DNA of 64,000 nt from Amarobacter sp964507025 (GTDB lineage Bacteria > Chloroflexota > Dehalococcoidia > Tepidiformales > Tepidiformaceae). Both the position numbers and the translations under genes were made by a program. This document shows, piece after piece, positions 24,287 to 33,471 of this stretch. How positions within the stretch are numbered: position 1 is the first letter of the stretch; each line of letters begins with the position of its first letter. The stretch lies in the NCBI GenBank assembly GCA_964507025.1, contig CAZDOK010000005.1, forward strand, positions 199,627 through 263,626. Reading direction: 5' to 3'. A model generated the notes under the pieces. The model ran no database searches. It was not told the DNA's origin and worked only from the letters and a program-made list of their open reading frames with translations.

Positions 24287-25442
24287 GCGCCACCGATCCC
24301 GGAGCTCCCCCGCCGCCACGATTGTAGCAGTGCTCGTGTTCGCGTTGGGTTTGCTTGCGGTCGCCTGCGGCGGCGATGACGGCGGGAACACTGGCGATGG
24401 GACGCCGGGCGACCCGGGCGGTCCGGGGCCGGAAGTCGTGCGTCCCGCCCCGGAAGGAGACCCGCGAACGGTGCGACTGGGGCTGAGCTCGCTCCCGCCT
24501 GAATTGACCAGCGACGCCTACATCCAGGCGTTCGCGACCGCCGCCCAGTACGCGGATACGGTGCTCATCCAGCGCAACCCGCCGTGGAGCGACTTCCTCC
24601 CGGGCGGTCAGGTCTCCAAAGAGACGGCGGACGCGACGCGCCTGGAGACAGATCTGCTGAAGCAATACGGCAACCTCCAGCTCATCTACGCGATCGACCC
24701 GACTGACGGTGTGGTCCAGCGGAGCCGGCTGGCGAATCTGCCGCCGGGGGTCGATGCGCAGAAGGGCTTCCTTGATCCCGACATCCGCAACGCGTTCGTG
24801 GCCTACGCGGCCTATGTGGCGAAGAACTACAAGCCCGGCTACCTGGCCCTCGGCGTCGAGATCAACATGACCTACGAACGGGCGCCCGAGCAGTTCGAGG
24901 CCTTCGCAACGCTCTACGATGAGGCGTACGCCATCGTGAAGGGCAACAGCCCCGAGACGAAAGTGTTCCCCACGTTCCAGCTGGAAGACCTGGAAGGCGC
25001 CTTCGGCGATGTCCACCCACCGCGCTGGGAGCTGATCGAGCGCTTCCGCGACAAGATGGACGTGCTGGCGATCAGCACCTACCCGTTCCTGGGCGACGTC
25101 AGGAGCACCGCCGAGGTGCGGGCCGACTACTATGCGCAGCTGCGCCAGCGCTGGGACGGCGAGATCATCATTTCCGAAACGGGTTACCCCTCGGCGCCGG
25201 TGGAGGGCCGCCTGGTCGTGGGGACCGAGGCGGACCAGAACGCGTACCTGAAGCGCCTGCTCGAAGAGGCGAACACGCTCGGGTTCACCCATGTGGTCTG
25301 GTTCGCCGCGCTGGACCCGGCGTTCGCCAGCACGGGTGCGACCTCGGTGTTCAAGGACATCGGCCTGCGGCGAAGCGATGGATCGAACAAGCAGGCCTGG
25401 ACAAGCTGGGAGGAGTGGGCGCGGCGCCCGGTCGCCGAATGA
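24279..25442 (+). CDS. lipoprotein with (beta/alpha)8 glycosidase-like domain
   Basis: The 387-residue protein has a lipoprotein signal ending at Cys (LGLLAVAC) and a Gly/Asp/Pro-rich tether, then a TIM-barrel domain resembling GH-A clan enzymes. It shows YLALGVEINMTYE with an acid/base-type Glu, LAISTYPFLG, and IISETGYPSAPV with a nucleophile-type Glu, then HVVWFAALDP. It may hydrolyse a galactan or another glycan at the cell surface; the family is not assigned. The start (ATG 24279 or 24285) lies inside the start region of the divergent penicillin-binding protein gene, so the promoter must be inside that gene. Confidence 0.7.
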   Translation: MAMRHRSRSSPAATIVAVLVFALGLLAVACGGDDGGNTGDGTPGDPGGPGPEVVRPAPEGDPRTVRLGLSSLPPELTSDAYIQAFATAAQYADTVLIQRNPPWSDFLPGGQVSKETADATRLETDLLKQYGNLQLIYAIDPTDGVVQRSRLANLPPGVDAQKGFLDPDIRNAFVAYAAYVAKNYKPGYLALGVEINMTYERAPEQFEAFATLYDEAYAIVKGNSPETKVFPTFQLEDLEGAFGDVHPPRWELIERFRDKMDVLAISTYPFLGDVRSTAEVRADYYAQLRQRWDGEIIISETGYPSAPVEGRLVVGTEADQNAYLKRLLEEANTLGFTHVVWFAALDPAFASTGATSVFKDIGLRRSDGSNKQAWTSWEEWARRPVAE

Positions 25443-25460
25443 CCGCAGCCCTGGCGCCCG

Positions 25461-26618
25461 TTATGTCGCTGCGGGTGCTTCCTCGGCCGACCCAGCATCG
25501 GGATTGAGCGTCTCGGCGAGCTGGAGTCGCTCCAGGATCTCGCGGCGGGTCACCAGTCCAATCATGCGGCCGTCCTCTAGCACCGGGACCTGGTTCAGGC
25601 GCTTTTCGCCGAGCAGCACCAGGACTTCGACCGCTGGCGTGCTGGCGAGGACGGTGATGACCCGCTCGCGCGGAGTCATGGCGGTTTGCGCGGGCGTGTT
25701 GCGCCAGTCGGCGCGAGGAACCCTGCGCACGTCGGTCACCGTGAGGATGCCGAGGACAGCGCCGCCGTTGGCGACCATCACGGCGCGTTCGCCCTGGCCC
25801 ACCATGTAGTCGTCGACGACGACCTGGAGGGGGACACCCGGCGTGACGCTCGGGAAGTCGGTGCGCATGACATCGCGAGCGGTGAGGTGTTTGAGGACGC
25901 CCTCGAGCTGGAGGTTGGCTGCTTCGCCGCGAGCGGCGCCGAGGAGGAACCAGCCGATGAACATGAACCAGAGGCCGTTGAAGATGAGCCCGCTCAGCAG
26001 GAGGAAGAAGCCGACGGCAATGAGGGCATAGCCGAACATCTCGCCAACGCCGGAGGCGATGCGGGTGGCTCGGCGGAAGCTACCGGTGCGCTTCCACGCG
26101 ATGGAGCGGAGCACCCGCCCGCCATCGAGCGGGAAGCCGGGGAGGATGTTGAAGACGGCCAGGAGCGTGTTCACGAACGCCAGGTAAAAAAGCGTCGCCT
26201 CAAGCTGTTCGTTGACTCCGCGGAAGGCGAGGCCAGCGAGACCGGTGACCACCGCGATGAGGAGGCTGGTGGCGGGGCCGGCGGCGGCGATCTGGAACTC
26301 CTCGCCGGCCGAAGATGGCTGGCGGCCGAGGTGCGACACCCCACCGAAGATGAAGAGCGTGATCCGCGGTACATCGAGCCCCCGGCGCTTCGCCACGAGG
26401 GCGTGCGCCAGCTCGTGGATGAGCACGGTGACGAACAGGAGGATCGCCGCGGTGATGCCGACTGACCAGTATGCGAACTGGCTCCAATCCTCGTACTGGT
26501 CCGGGAAGAATCCAGCGGAAAGCGAGTAGGCAACGAAGGCAAGGATCAACAACCACGAGGGATGGATCTCGATATCGATGCCAAAGAGTTTGGCGACGCG
26601 GAAGGAACTGCCGAACAC
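25461..26618 (-). CDS. site-2 protease family (M50) with two CBS domains
   Basis: The 385-residue membrane protein has zinc motif H68-E-L-A-H72 in the second TM helix, third ligand Asp165 in NILPGFPLDGGRV, several further TM helices, and two CBS domains in its C-terminal 140 residues (LTARDVMRTDFPSV onward). This is the rhomboid-like/SpoIVFB-type M50 group in which CBS domains sense nucleotides and gate cleavage of a membrane substrate, often an anti-sigma factor. No sigma/anti-sigma pair lies beside it. The start is GTG at 26618 with TAGCGT and GAGGA close upstream. Confidence 0.92.
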   Translation of the reverse strand: MFGSSFRVAKLFGIDIEIHPSWLLILAFVAYSLSAGFFPDQYEDWSQFAYWSVGITAAILLFVTVLIHELAHALVAKRRGLDVPRITLFIFGGVSHLGRQPSSAGEEFQIAAAGPATSLLIAVVTGLAGLAFRGVNEQLEATLFYLAFVNTLLAVFNILPGFPLDGGRVLRSIAWKRTGSFRRATRIASGVGEMFGYALIAVGFFLLLSGLIFNGLWFMFIGWFLLGAARGEAANLQLEGVLKHLTARDVMRTDFPSVTPGVPLQVVVDDYMVGQGERAVMVANGGAVLGILTVTDVRRVPRADWRNTPAQTAMTPRERVITVLASTPAVEVLVLLGEKRLNQVPVLEDGRMIGLVTRREILERLQLAETLNPDAGSAEEAPAAT

Positions 26619-26720
26619 TCCTCTACGCTACTGGCCGGGAAGGCGTGCGCCAAGTAGCGCCGATACGACAGAAGGTGTCGCGATGGTGCGGCTTGCTCGC
26701 CGGCGATACTTCCCGATCCC

Positions 26721-27020
26721 ATGGATCGCCGCCATGGTGATGGCTCCTACTTCCGCATGGGTGTGCAGCTGGGCCTGATCTGGGCGATTTTCACGAAGCC
26801 CCTCGATCTGCCGGGATGCCTGCTGTTGCTGCTGCTCATCATCGTCGTGCTGGTCGTGGGCACGCTGGTGGCGTTGTTCGAGTGGTGGCTGGTGCCGGCC
26901 GGCCTCGTGGTCCTGGCGGTGGTGCTCATCCGGGAGCAACGGCGGATAGAACAAGGCCTCTCCGGGAACAACGGAAAGGCCTCGGGACAACGGAAGGGAC
27001 GGCAGCCTACTCGACGATGA
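26721..27020 (+). CDS. small membrane protein with two or three TM helices
   Basis: The 99-residue protein (87 if translation begins at ATG 26757) has a hydrophobic core LPGCLLLLLLIIVVLVVG and a second helix LVPAGLVVLAVVLI, ending in a basic, polar tail with RRIEQGLSGNNGK. The gene is divergent from the M50 gene. A hairpin at 26954-26982 lies inside its 3' end. Composition and phase support coding, but there is no clear ribosome binding site. Function unknown. Confidence 0.5.
   Translation: MDRRHGDGSYFRMGVQLGLIWAIFTKPLDLPGCLLLLLLIIVVLVVGTLVALFEWWLVPAGLVVLAVVLIREQRRIEQGLSGNNGKASGQRKGRQPTRR
26954..26982 (-). terminator. hairpin terminator of the membrane cupredoxin gene
   Basis: AGGCCTCTCCG and CGGAAAGGCCT form an 11-position stem with one mismatch, followed on the minus strand by TTGTTCTATC. 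It lies about 25 bases after the stop at 27007 and inside the convergent small membrane gene. Confidence 0.6.
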
Positions 27021-27807
27021 GCACGCCGCTCATGTTGTGGCCCGGGATGGCGCAGTCGTACACATACCGGCCGGCCTTTTCGGGCTTGAACATGATGAAT
27101 CCGCTTTCGGCGCCAGGGATCGTGGCATGGATGCCGAGCTCGTCGATGTCGAACGTGTGGTCGTAGCTATCCGCGTTGAGTACGCGCCACTGCACGACTT
27201 CGCCGGCCTTCACGCGCATCTCCTGCTGGAGGAATTCGTCGTTCCCCATCGCGATGGCGACCGGGAGGCTATCAACCGCCTCATCACTGACGCGGGCGAC
27301 CGCGCCATACTTCGGCGTGAAGGCGACCAGCGCGCCACCCACGACGAGACTGGCGACAACGGTAAGGGCGGGCGGCACCCAGCGCGGCATCGTCCGCTCG
27401 GCGGGAGCGCGGCGGTAGTTCTGGATGGTGGCGCCGGCGCCCGCGGCGATCGTTACCAGGAAGGCGGCAGGCAACACGAGCACGTTAAGCGTGAAGGGAC
27501 GGGCGACATCGTACTCGTTGAGGTGCCAGCTGAAGATGAACGGGAACTCGAAGGCGAAACCCGCCAGGGCGATGAGGACGGTGGGTATGGAGGCCCAGCG
27601 CTTGCCCGTGAGCGGCAGGAGCACCACCGACCAGGCGATCGGGACGATCACCATGTCGGGCGTGATCTCGCCGATGAGGACCGCGAAGAGATAGATGTAG
27701 CCCAGCGCCACAACGCTGAGCCCCGCGGCGGCCACCGCGGCGAGGGGGGTGTACCGGCCCACCAGCGGCCGGCTGCCGACGGCCATGAAGGCCCCGGATG
27801 CAGTCAT
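27007..27807 (-). CDS. membrane protein with C-terminal cupredoxin (blue copper) domain
   Basis: The 266-residue protein has about five TM helices in its first 170 residues and then a cupredoxin-like domain. Its ligands would be His217 (YDHTFD), Cys252, His257 and Met259 (CAIPGHNM), a full type 1 copper set. It probably faces outside and passes electrons to or from a membrane partner. GGGAGAGG precedes the ATG. A hairpin follows the stop. It resembles the cupredoxin end of the cytochrome fusion at 38989-40575 only in fold. Confidence 0.75.
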   Translation of the reverse strand: MTASGAFMAVGSRPLVGRYTPLAAVAAAGLSVVALGYIYLFAVLIGEITPDMVIVPIAWSVVLLPLTGKRWASIPTVLIALAGFAFEFPFIFSWHLNEYDVARPFTLNVLVLPAAFLVTIAAGAGATIQNYRRAPAERTMPRWVPPALTVVASLVVGGALVAFTPKYGAVARVSDEAVDSLPVAIAMGNDEFLQQEMRVKAGEVVQWRVLNADSYDHTFDIDELGIHATIPGAESGFIMFKPEKAGRYVYDCAIPGHNMSGVLIVE

Positions 27808-27951
27808 GTTCGTTTCCTCTCCCTGCGTCCCGGCTGCTGCGTGGATTGACCCGGAACGCCATAACCACCGTAAAGAACACGGGCGTCCGGGAATGGCTCC
27901 CAGTTCACACAGCGGCTCCCACTTAAGTCGGAACGGAGGAGGAGAACGGTC

Positions 27952-30174
27952 TTACATCAGGCTCTCGTAGGCCTGGCGCAGCGCCGTCAGGCTGCTCCTC
28001 AGCGGTCCAAACGAGAAGGTGTCGCCAGGGACGGTCCGGCCGAGGCGCGTGATCTGCACGCCGAGCTCGTTCGCCAGGTCGTGCAGGCGGGCAGCTCCGC
28101 CACCCTGGCGGAACGTGTCGCTGGCGATACTCACGAGAATGCGGCCCTGGGCCTCGCCGAAGAGGCCCGCATCGAGACGTCCAGGGAGCTGCGCGTCGCC
28201 CTCGAAGCCCTGGTCACCAAGGATGGCGCACTCGCCCAGGGCAACGGCGAGGCCGCCATCAGAGCAGTCGTGGGCGCTCACCAGGAGCCCCTCGGCGTGG
28301 GCACGGAGCACGAGCTGCTGGAGTCGCTTCTCGGCAGCGAGGTCGACCACCGGCATGCCCGCGACGACCCCGTGCAACGCTTCGAGGTACTCGCTGGCGC
28401 CGAGGGTGGAGGGTGGCTGTTCGAGGCCGCCACCGAGGAGGAAGACCTGGCAATCCGGCCCCTGGAACCCGGCGCGCAGGTGCCGGTTTACGTCATCGAG
28501 AATGCCAAGCAGGCCGATGACCGGGGTGGGGTAGACCGGCCGTCCGGCGGTCTCGTTGTAGAGGCTGACGTTGCCGCTGACCACCGGCGTATCGAACTGG
28601 AGGCAAGCCTCGGCGATGCCGCGGACCGCGTGTTCGAGCGTGTAGTACACGTCGAGCTTCTCCGGGTTGCCGAAGTTCAGACAATCGGTCACGGCCACCG
28701 GAGTTGCGCCCGTGCAGACGACGTTGCGCGCGGCCTCGGCGACGGCGATTGCGCCACCGGCATAGGCGTCGAGGTAGCAAAGGCGGCCGTTGCAGTCGGT
28801 GGAGACGGCGATGCCCTTGCTGGTACCGGGAACCCGGAGGACCGCCGCATCGCCCCCCGGCGAGACGACCGTGTTGTTCAGCACCTGGTGGTCGTACTGG
28901 CGGAAGACGCCACGCTTCGAGGCGATGTTCGGCCGCGAGAGCAGCTTCAGCAGCACGCCCGTCGCCTCGCCCGAAGTGATGTCGGGAAGGCGACCCGGAT
29001 CGAAGGCGTTGAGGGCCATGAGCTCGGCCGGGCGGGTACCCTGGCGGCGGTACTGCGGGGGGTCGGTCGCGATATCGACCGGGACGCGGGCGACTTCGAC
29101 ACCGTGTTCGCGGATGACCACTTCGTTGCCATCGGTGACGAGGCCGATCGGCTCGCAGTGAAGCTCCCAGTGCAGGAAGAGGGCCGTCACATCGGCGACA
29201 TGTTCGTGTTTCGCGATGACGAGCATGCGCTCCTGGCTCTCGCTGAGCATGACTTCGTAGGGCGTCATGCCCTGTTCGCGCCGGGGCACGTTCTCGATAT
29301 CCAGGATCGCGCCCGAGCCGCCCTTGGCGCAGCACTCGACCACCGAGCTGGTGAGGCCGGCCGCTCCCAGGTCCTGCAGGCCGACGATCCAGTCGCCATG
29401 ATCCGAGGCGAGTTCGTAGCAGGCCTCCATCAGCAGCTTTTCCATAAACGGGTTGCCGACCTGGACGGCGGGGCGCATCTCCTCGAAGCGGGCCTCGGGG
29501 TCGGTCCGGCTGGCGAGGCCGCTGGCGCCGTGGATGCCATCGCGGCCGGTATCGGAGCCGACCAGGAGGAGGACGTTGCCGGCGCCGCGGGCGCGGGCGC
29601 TCAGCAGCTTCGCGGTTTCGGCGATGCCCACGCACATGGCGTTCACCAGCGGGTTGCCGTTGTAGGCGGGGCTGAAGACAACCTCGCCGCCGACGGTGGG
29701 GATGCCGAGGCAGTTGCCGTAGCCGCCGATGCCACCAACCACGCCTTCGAACAGGTAGCGGTTCTGGGGGTCGTCGAGCGGGCCGAACCGGAGCGAATCG
29801 AGGATGGCGATGGGGTAGGCACCCATCGCGAAGATGTCGCGCACAATCCCGCCGACGCCCGTGGCCGCGCCCTGGTAGGGCTCGATGGCCGAGGGGTGGT
29901 TGTGCGACTCGACCTTCATCACCACGCAAAGGCCGTTCCCGATGTCAATCGCGCCGGCATTCTCGGCGCCGACCTTGGTGAGAATCTGGTCGCCACTGGA
30001 GGGGAAGAGCTTGAGCAGGGGCTTGCTGTTCTTGTAGCCGCAGTGCTCGCTCCAGAGTGAGCCGAACATGCCCAGTTCGACCTCGTTTGGTTCGCGGCCG
30101 AGGCGCTGGACGAGGAGGTCGTATTCATCGCGGCGGAGGGCAACAGCGTCGAGAGCGGCCTGGTCGACTGGCAT
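27952..30174 (-). CDS. purL: phosphoribosylformylglycinamidine synthase II
   Basis: The 740-residue enzyme is the small-type PurL, the ATP-dependent synthetase subunit that makes FGAM in purine synthesis with PurQ and PurS. It shows EHCGYKNSKPLL near the start, AIDIGNGLCVVMKVESHNHP, the metal and ATP site around GVGGIVRDIFAMGA, and GLTSSVVECCAKG. A near-complete family length and no gaps suggest full function. No ribosome binding site is visible; TACGCT ends six bases before the ATG, suggesting a leaderless mRNA. purQ is 3.3 kb away on the same strand, and purS is not in the window. Confidence 0.97.
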   Translation of the reverse strand: MPVDQAALDAVALRRDEYDLLVQRLGREPNEVELGMFGSLWSEHCGYKNSKPLLKLFPSSGDQILTKVGAENAGAIDIGNGLCVVMKVESHNHPSAIEPYQGAATGVGGIVRDIFAMGAYPIAILDSLRFGPLDDPQNRYLFEGVVGGIGGYGNCLGIPTVGGEVVFSPAYNGNPLVNAMCVGIAETAKLLSARARGAGNVLLLVGSDTGRDGIHGASGLASRTDPEARFEEMRPAVQVGNPFMEKLLMEACYELASDHGDWIVGLQDLGAAGLTSSVVECCAKGGSGAILDIENVPRREQGMTPYEVMLSESQERMLVIAKHEHVADVTALFLHWELHCEPIGLVTDGNEVVIREHGVEVARVPVDIATDPPQYRRQGTRPAELMALNAFDPGRLPDITSGEATGVLLKLLSRPNIASKRGVFRQYDHQVLNNTVVSPGGDAAVLRVPGTSKGIAVSTDCNGRLCYLDAYAGGAIAVAEAARNVVCTGATPVAVTDCLNFGNPEKLDVYYTLEHAVRGIAEACLQFDTPVVSGNVSLYNETAGRPVYPTPVIGLLGILDDVNRHLRAGFQGPDCQVFLLGGGLEQPPSTLGASEYLEALHGVVAGMPVVDLAAEKRLQQLVLRAHAEGLLVSAHDCSDGGLAVALGECAILGDQGFEGDAQLPGRLDAGLFGEAQGRILVSIASDTFRQGGGAARLHDLANELGVQITRLGRTVPGDTFSFGPLRSSLTALRQAYESLM

Positions 30175-30221
30175 GGCGATAGCGTAGCGTGGCCGGGGCT
30201 AAGGCGTGAGCCGGGCGGTGC

Positions 30222-31457
30222 TCAGCGGAGCTCGTACCTGGCGCCCGCCCCCGCAAAACCGCCAGTAAAGCGCAACTCCAGCGGTTCGGCCTCAGCGGGG
30301 AGCACGAACACGGCCTGGACGGTGACACGGTCGCGGTCGGCAATTCGCGCGGGCGCGGAACGGTTGGCCACCGTCAGGATCTCCGCATAGTCGCGCCGGG
30401 TATCCCGGCCATCCTCGCCTTCGAACTCATAGCGGAGGCTGACCGCGCCGGAAACCACATCAATGCGACCCCCTGAGCGATTCCAGACTTCCCATTCGAA
30501 CACCACGACGCGTTCGTCCCGGGCAGGCGTGAGCACGAGCACGAGATCGTCTCCGGGGTCGTAGGCCGCCTGGAGGCCCAGGATGACGGGCCCATCGGCG
30601 AGCGCGGGCTCGAACGCGATGGTTGGGCCCGGCTGTCCTCGTACCAGGCGGTCATAGTTCACGCGCTCGGTGTGGATGCCTCCACCGAGCGAGGCGACGG
30701 CCCCGATGAGAACGGCGTAACCACCCGCGAGCAGCCATCCACCAACGCCGGATGAAACCGTGGCTGCGTTGCTCGCCGGGCCGGCATCAGCCGAGAGTGC
30801 GTAGGGCGGGAAGCGGTCGTTGAACGAGGCCAGGTAGCCCACGGTCCGGTAGTACCAGCGCGTGACTCCGACGGAGAACTGGAACATGCCGCGCGGGTAG
30901 TTCCCGGTGAAGAGGATGCCGAACCAGGCAAGCACGGTGACGACGAAGACGGCCATTGCCAGGAACTGGAGCACGATGAAGTGCGGCACCAGGAGGGCCG
31001 ACTTCCAGAACAGCACGCGCCAGCGGCTCAGGTAGCCGGAAGGCGGGTCGTCGAAATCGAGCGAGACGGGGCTGGCTTCGCGTGAGAGGCTCGGGAACTG
31101 GTCGGTGAGGAGCGCGCCGTAGCACCAGGCGCGGGCGGTGTAGTCGAACGACCCGCTGAGGCCGCGAAAGAGCCACGTCGGGTACTTCCGGCGCCAGAAC
31201 ACCGCCATCCAGCCGAACGCCAGGCCACAGCAGATGAAGTACTGGAGCAGACTCAGGATGAAGGCGACCGGGGCCAGCAGGAACAGGCGGAAGAAGGTGC
31301 TCAGACGGCTCATCCGGTCGGGGTAGAGCACGTCGAACGACATGGGGTAGCGGGCCGGCGGGGCCGGTGGTGGCGGGGCCGGTGCGGGGGGCGGCGGTTC
31401 GGCGGGTGGAGCCGGCGAGAGGTCGATGGCGCCCGGGTCTTCGGGTGGGTTGGTCAT
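30222..31457 (-). CDS. DUF4389 membrane protein with C-terminal beta domain
   Basis: The 411-residue protein has a Pro-rich cytoplasmic N-terminus, then two DUF4389-type modules, each with paired membrane helices and the FP.Y/F or P.L motif after an ALLTDQFPSLS or FNDRFPPYAL segment. A further TM helix at about residues 250-275 leads to a soluble, probably beta-rich domain of about 135 residues with no cysteines. GGAGGGAG precedes the ATG. It is followed upstream by a second DUF4389 gene on the same strand, so the two may form one membrane complex. Function unknown. Confidence 0.8.
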   Translation of the reverse strand: MTNPPEDPGAIDLSPAPPAEPPPPAPAPPPPAPPARYPMSFDVLYPDRMSRLSTFFRLFLLAPVAFILSLLQYFICCGLAFGWMAVFWRRKYPTWLFRGLSGSFDYTARAWCYGALLTDQFPSLSREASPVSLDFDDPPSGYLSRWRVLFWKSALLVPHFIVLQFLAMAVFVVTVLAWFGILFTGNYPRGMFQFSVGVTRWYYRTVGYLASFNDRFPPYALSADAGPASNAATVSSGVGGWLLAGGYAVLIGAVASLGGGIHTERVNYDRLVRGQPGPTIAFEPALADGPVILGLQAAYDPGDDLVLVLTPARDERVVVFEWEVWNRSGGRIDVVSGAVSLRYEFEGEDGRDTRRDYAEILTVANRSAPARIADRDRVTVQAVFVLPAEAEPLELRFTGGFAGAGARYELR

Positions 31458-31539
31458 GTCGCTCCCTCCGCCGGATGGACGTGGAATGGACCGGCGGCCA
31501 GCGCCGGTCCATTCGAAGGATACGCTTCCGCGGAGGGCC

Positions 31540-32121
31540 TCAGTTGAGGCTGAAAGGCGGGTACTGGTCGGTCAGCAGCGTGGCGTAGGCGTAGTAGCGC
31601 AGTTGCCAGCGCAGGAACCCGGCCATGAAGTTGTGCATACCGGCGGGGACGGACCCGGTGAACAGGGCCGCGAACCAGGAGATGAGCAGGACGACCTGGG
31701 CGGCGATCTGCAGGACGTACAGGATGATGTAGTGCGGGATGATCATGATGACCCGGAAGAAGACGGTGAGGCGGTTACGGCCTTCGGCCTGGGCCTCGCC
31801 GCCGAAGCGGATCGGGTAGGAGTCATCGGGCCCCATGGCAAACGGCGGGTACTTGCCCGTGAGCAGGTACATGTAACCGTTTGCGCGGGCTATCCAGTGG
31901 AAGGTATTGGTCACAAATCCAGACATGCCGGCCGGGTAGGTGCCGGTGAAGAGGATGATGAACCAGGCTGCCAGGGTGATGATCGCGGCCACCAGCCCCA
32001 GAAGGGCGATGATGATGGCATGGGGTATGGCGAGGATGATGCGGAAGAACACCGTCAGCCTGCTTTGAGGGGCCGCGGGATCGACCTCGAGCGTGAACGG
32101 GTAAGCGGGGGCCATGCTCAC
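31540..32121 (-). CDS. DUF4389 membrane protein (two modules)
   Basis: The 193-residue protein is two DUF4389 modules alone. The first has RLTVFFRIILAIPHAIIIAL and ends YLLTGKYPPFA; the second has NRLTVFFRVIMIIPHYIIL and ends TLLTDQYPPFS. The repeated FFR.I...PH and GKYPPF/DQYPPF motifs show an internal duplication. GTG 32121 has GAGGAGA nine bases upstream; ATG 32115 is an alternative. It lies 82 bases upstream of the longer DUF4389 gene. Confidence 0.85.
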   Translation of the reverse strand: MSMAPAYPFTLEVDPAAPQSRLTVFFRIILAIPHAIIIALLGLVAAIITLAAWFIILFTGTYPAGMSGFVTNTFHWIARANGYMYLLTGKYPPFAMGPDDSYPIRFGGEAQAEGRNRLTVFFRVIMIIPHYIILYVLQIAAQVVLLISWFAALFTGSVPAGMHNFMAGFLRWQLRYYAYATLLTDQYPPFSLN

Positions 32122-32264
32122 GAAAACGGTTCTCCTCGGCCGGCCACCTCTGGTTGTGGCCCGCGCCTCTCCGGGCTCTGCCTCCGGATGGGGAATTTGT
32201 ACGCCCGCCTACACACATTTGTAAAGATTTCGACCAATAGCAGGCAGAAGCCGGCCCACTCGCC

Positions 32265-33413
32265 TTAGCCGAAGCAGCCCATTTCGCGCGCGATGATGTG
32301 TTTCTGGATCTCGCTCGTACCCTCGGCGATGGTGAGGGCGCGAACATCGCGGTAGTAACGCGAAACTGGCGCCTCGTCCATGTAGCCCATGCCGCCAAAC
32401 ACCTGGACCGCGTTATCCGCCGCGCGCTTGGCCATCTCCGTGCAGTAGAGCTTGGCCATCGCAGCCTCCTTCGTGAACGGCAGGCGCTCCATGTGCAGGC
32501 GAGCTGCCTTGTCCCGCAGCAGGCGGCCCGCTTCGAGTTCGACCGCCGAATCAACGAGCATGCCCTGGACGTACTGGAACTGCGAAATGGGACGCTTGAA
32601 GGCCACACGGGAGCGGGCATGCTCCAGCGCGGCATCGAGGCACTCGGCGGCAACGCCTACGCCGTTCGAGGCGATGTAGACACGCGTCAGTGCGAATCCA
32701 CTGCCCACGACCGCCGCCCGGCCCGACCCGCGCCCGCCGAGCAGGTGGCTCGCCGGAACGCGGCAGCCGTCGAATGAGAGCTCGCGCGTATCGGCGGAGC
32801 GCAGCCCCATCTTCCGAAGGGGCGGGCTGATGTGATAACCGGGCGTCCCCTTCGGGACGAGGAAGAGCGCAAAGCCTTCGTCGGTGCGGCAGAGGGGCGT
32901 GACGAAGCCGCAGTTCTCCATCCCGGCGTTGCTGATGTAGATCTTGGCGCCGTCGATCACCCACTCATCGCCCTGGGCAACGGCGCGGGTGCGGATGGCC
33001 GCGGTGTCCGAGCCGGCATCGGGCTCGGTGATGGCGCCCGCACCGACCATCTCACCGCGGACCACGGGCTTGACGTACTCCTCGACCCACGCCTCCCGGC
33101 CGTCGTCGGCCGAGAGCAACAGCGTCTGCCCGCCCTGGATGCCGACCCAGAGGGTCAGGCCAAGCGAGGCATCGACGCGGCTGATTTCCTCAATGGCGAT
33201 GCAGAAGGCGAGGGTATCGGCCTCGCTTCCGCCAACCGCCGCCGGGTAGAGCATGCCGGTGATGCCCAGGTCGCCGAGGCGGCGGTAGAGGGCGTAATCG
33301 AAGCTGGAGGTGCGGTCGCGTTCCTCGGCGCCCGGCGCGATCTCCTTGCGCGCGAACTCGCGGACCATGCGCTGAACCTGGAGTTGTGCCTCGCTGTAGC
33401 CGTTCGGGTCCAT
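32265..33413 (-). CDS. acyl-CoA dehydrogenase
   Basis: The 382-residue flavoenzyme has the family signatures MVGAGAITEPDAGSDTAAIR, DEWVIDGAKIYISNAG and the C-terminal VQVFGGMGYMDEAPVSRYYRD with AEGTSEIQKHIIAREMG. It should oxidise an acyl-CoA at the alpha-beta bond and pass electrons to ETF. ATG 33413 has GGAGGG four bases upstream; ATG 33428 is in frame and also possible. The gene sits between purQ and the DUF4389 genes on the same strand; this grouping looks accidental. Confidence 0.93.
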   Translation of the reverse strand: MDPNGYSEAQLQVQRMVREFARKEIAPGAEERDRTSSFDYALYRRLGDLGITGMLYPAAVGGSEADTLAFCIAIEEISRVDASLGLTLWVGIQGGQTLLLSADDGREAWVEEYVKPVVRGEMVGAGAITEPDAGSDTAAIRTRAVAQGDEWVIDGAKIYISNAGMENCGFVTPLCRTDEGFALFLVPKGTPGYHISPPLRKMGLRSADTRELSFDGCRVPASHLLGGRGSGRAAVVGSGFALTRVYIASNGVGVAAECLDAALEHARSRVAFKRPISQFQYVQGMLVDSAVELEAGRLLRDKAARLHMERLPFTKEAAMAKLYCTEMAKRAADNAVQVFGGMGYMDEAPVSRYYRDVRALTIAEGTSEIQKHIIAREMGCFG

Positions 33414-33471
33414 CTTGCCCTCCGCCATCGCCGTTTGGGCGGAGTGTACCGGCCACGGGCCATGCGAAGGA

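Noticed and set aside
28081..30060. 659-codon open frame on the plus strand
   Set aside because: It is antisense to purL and has no domain of its own.
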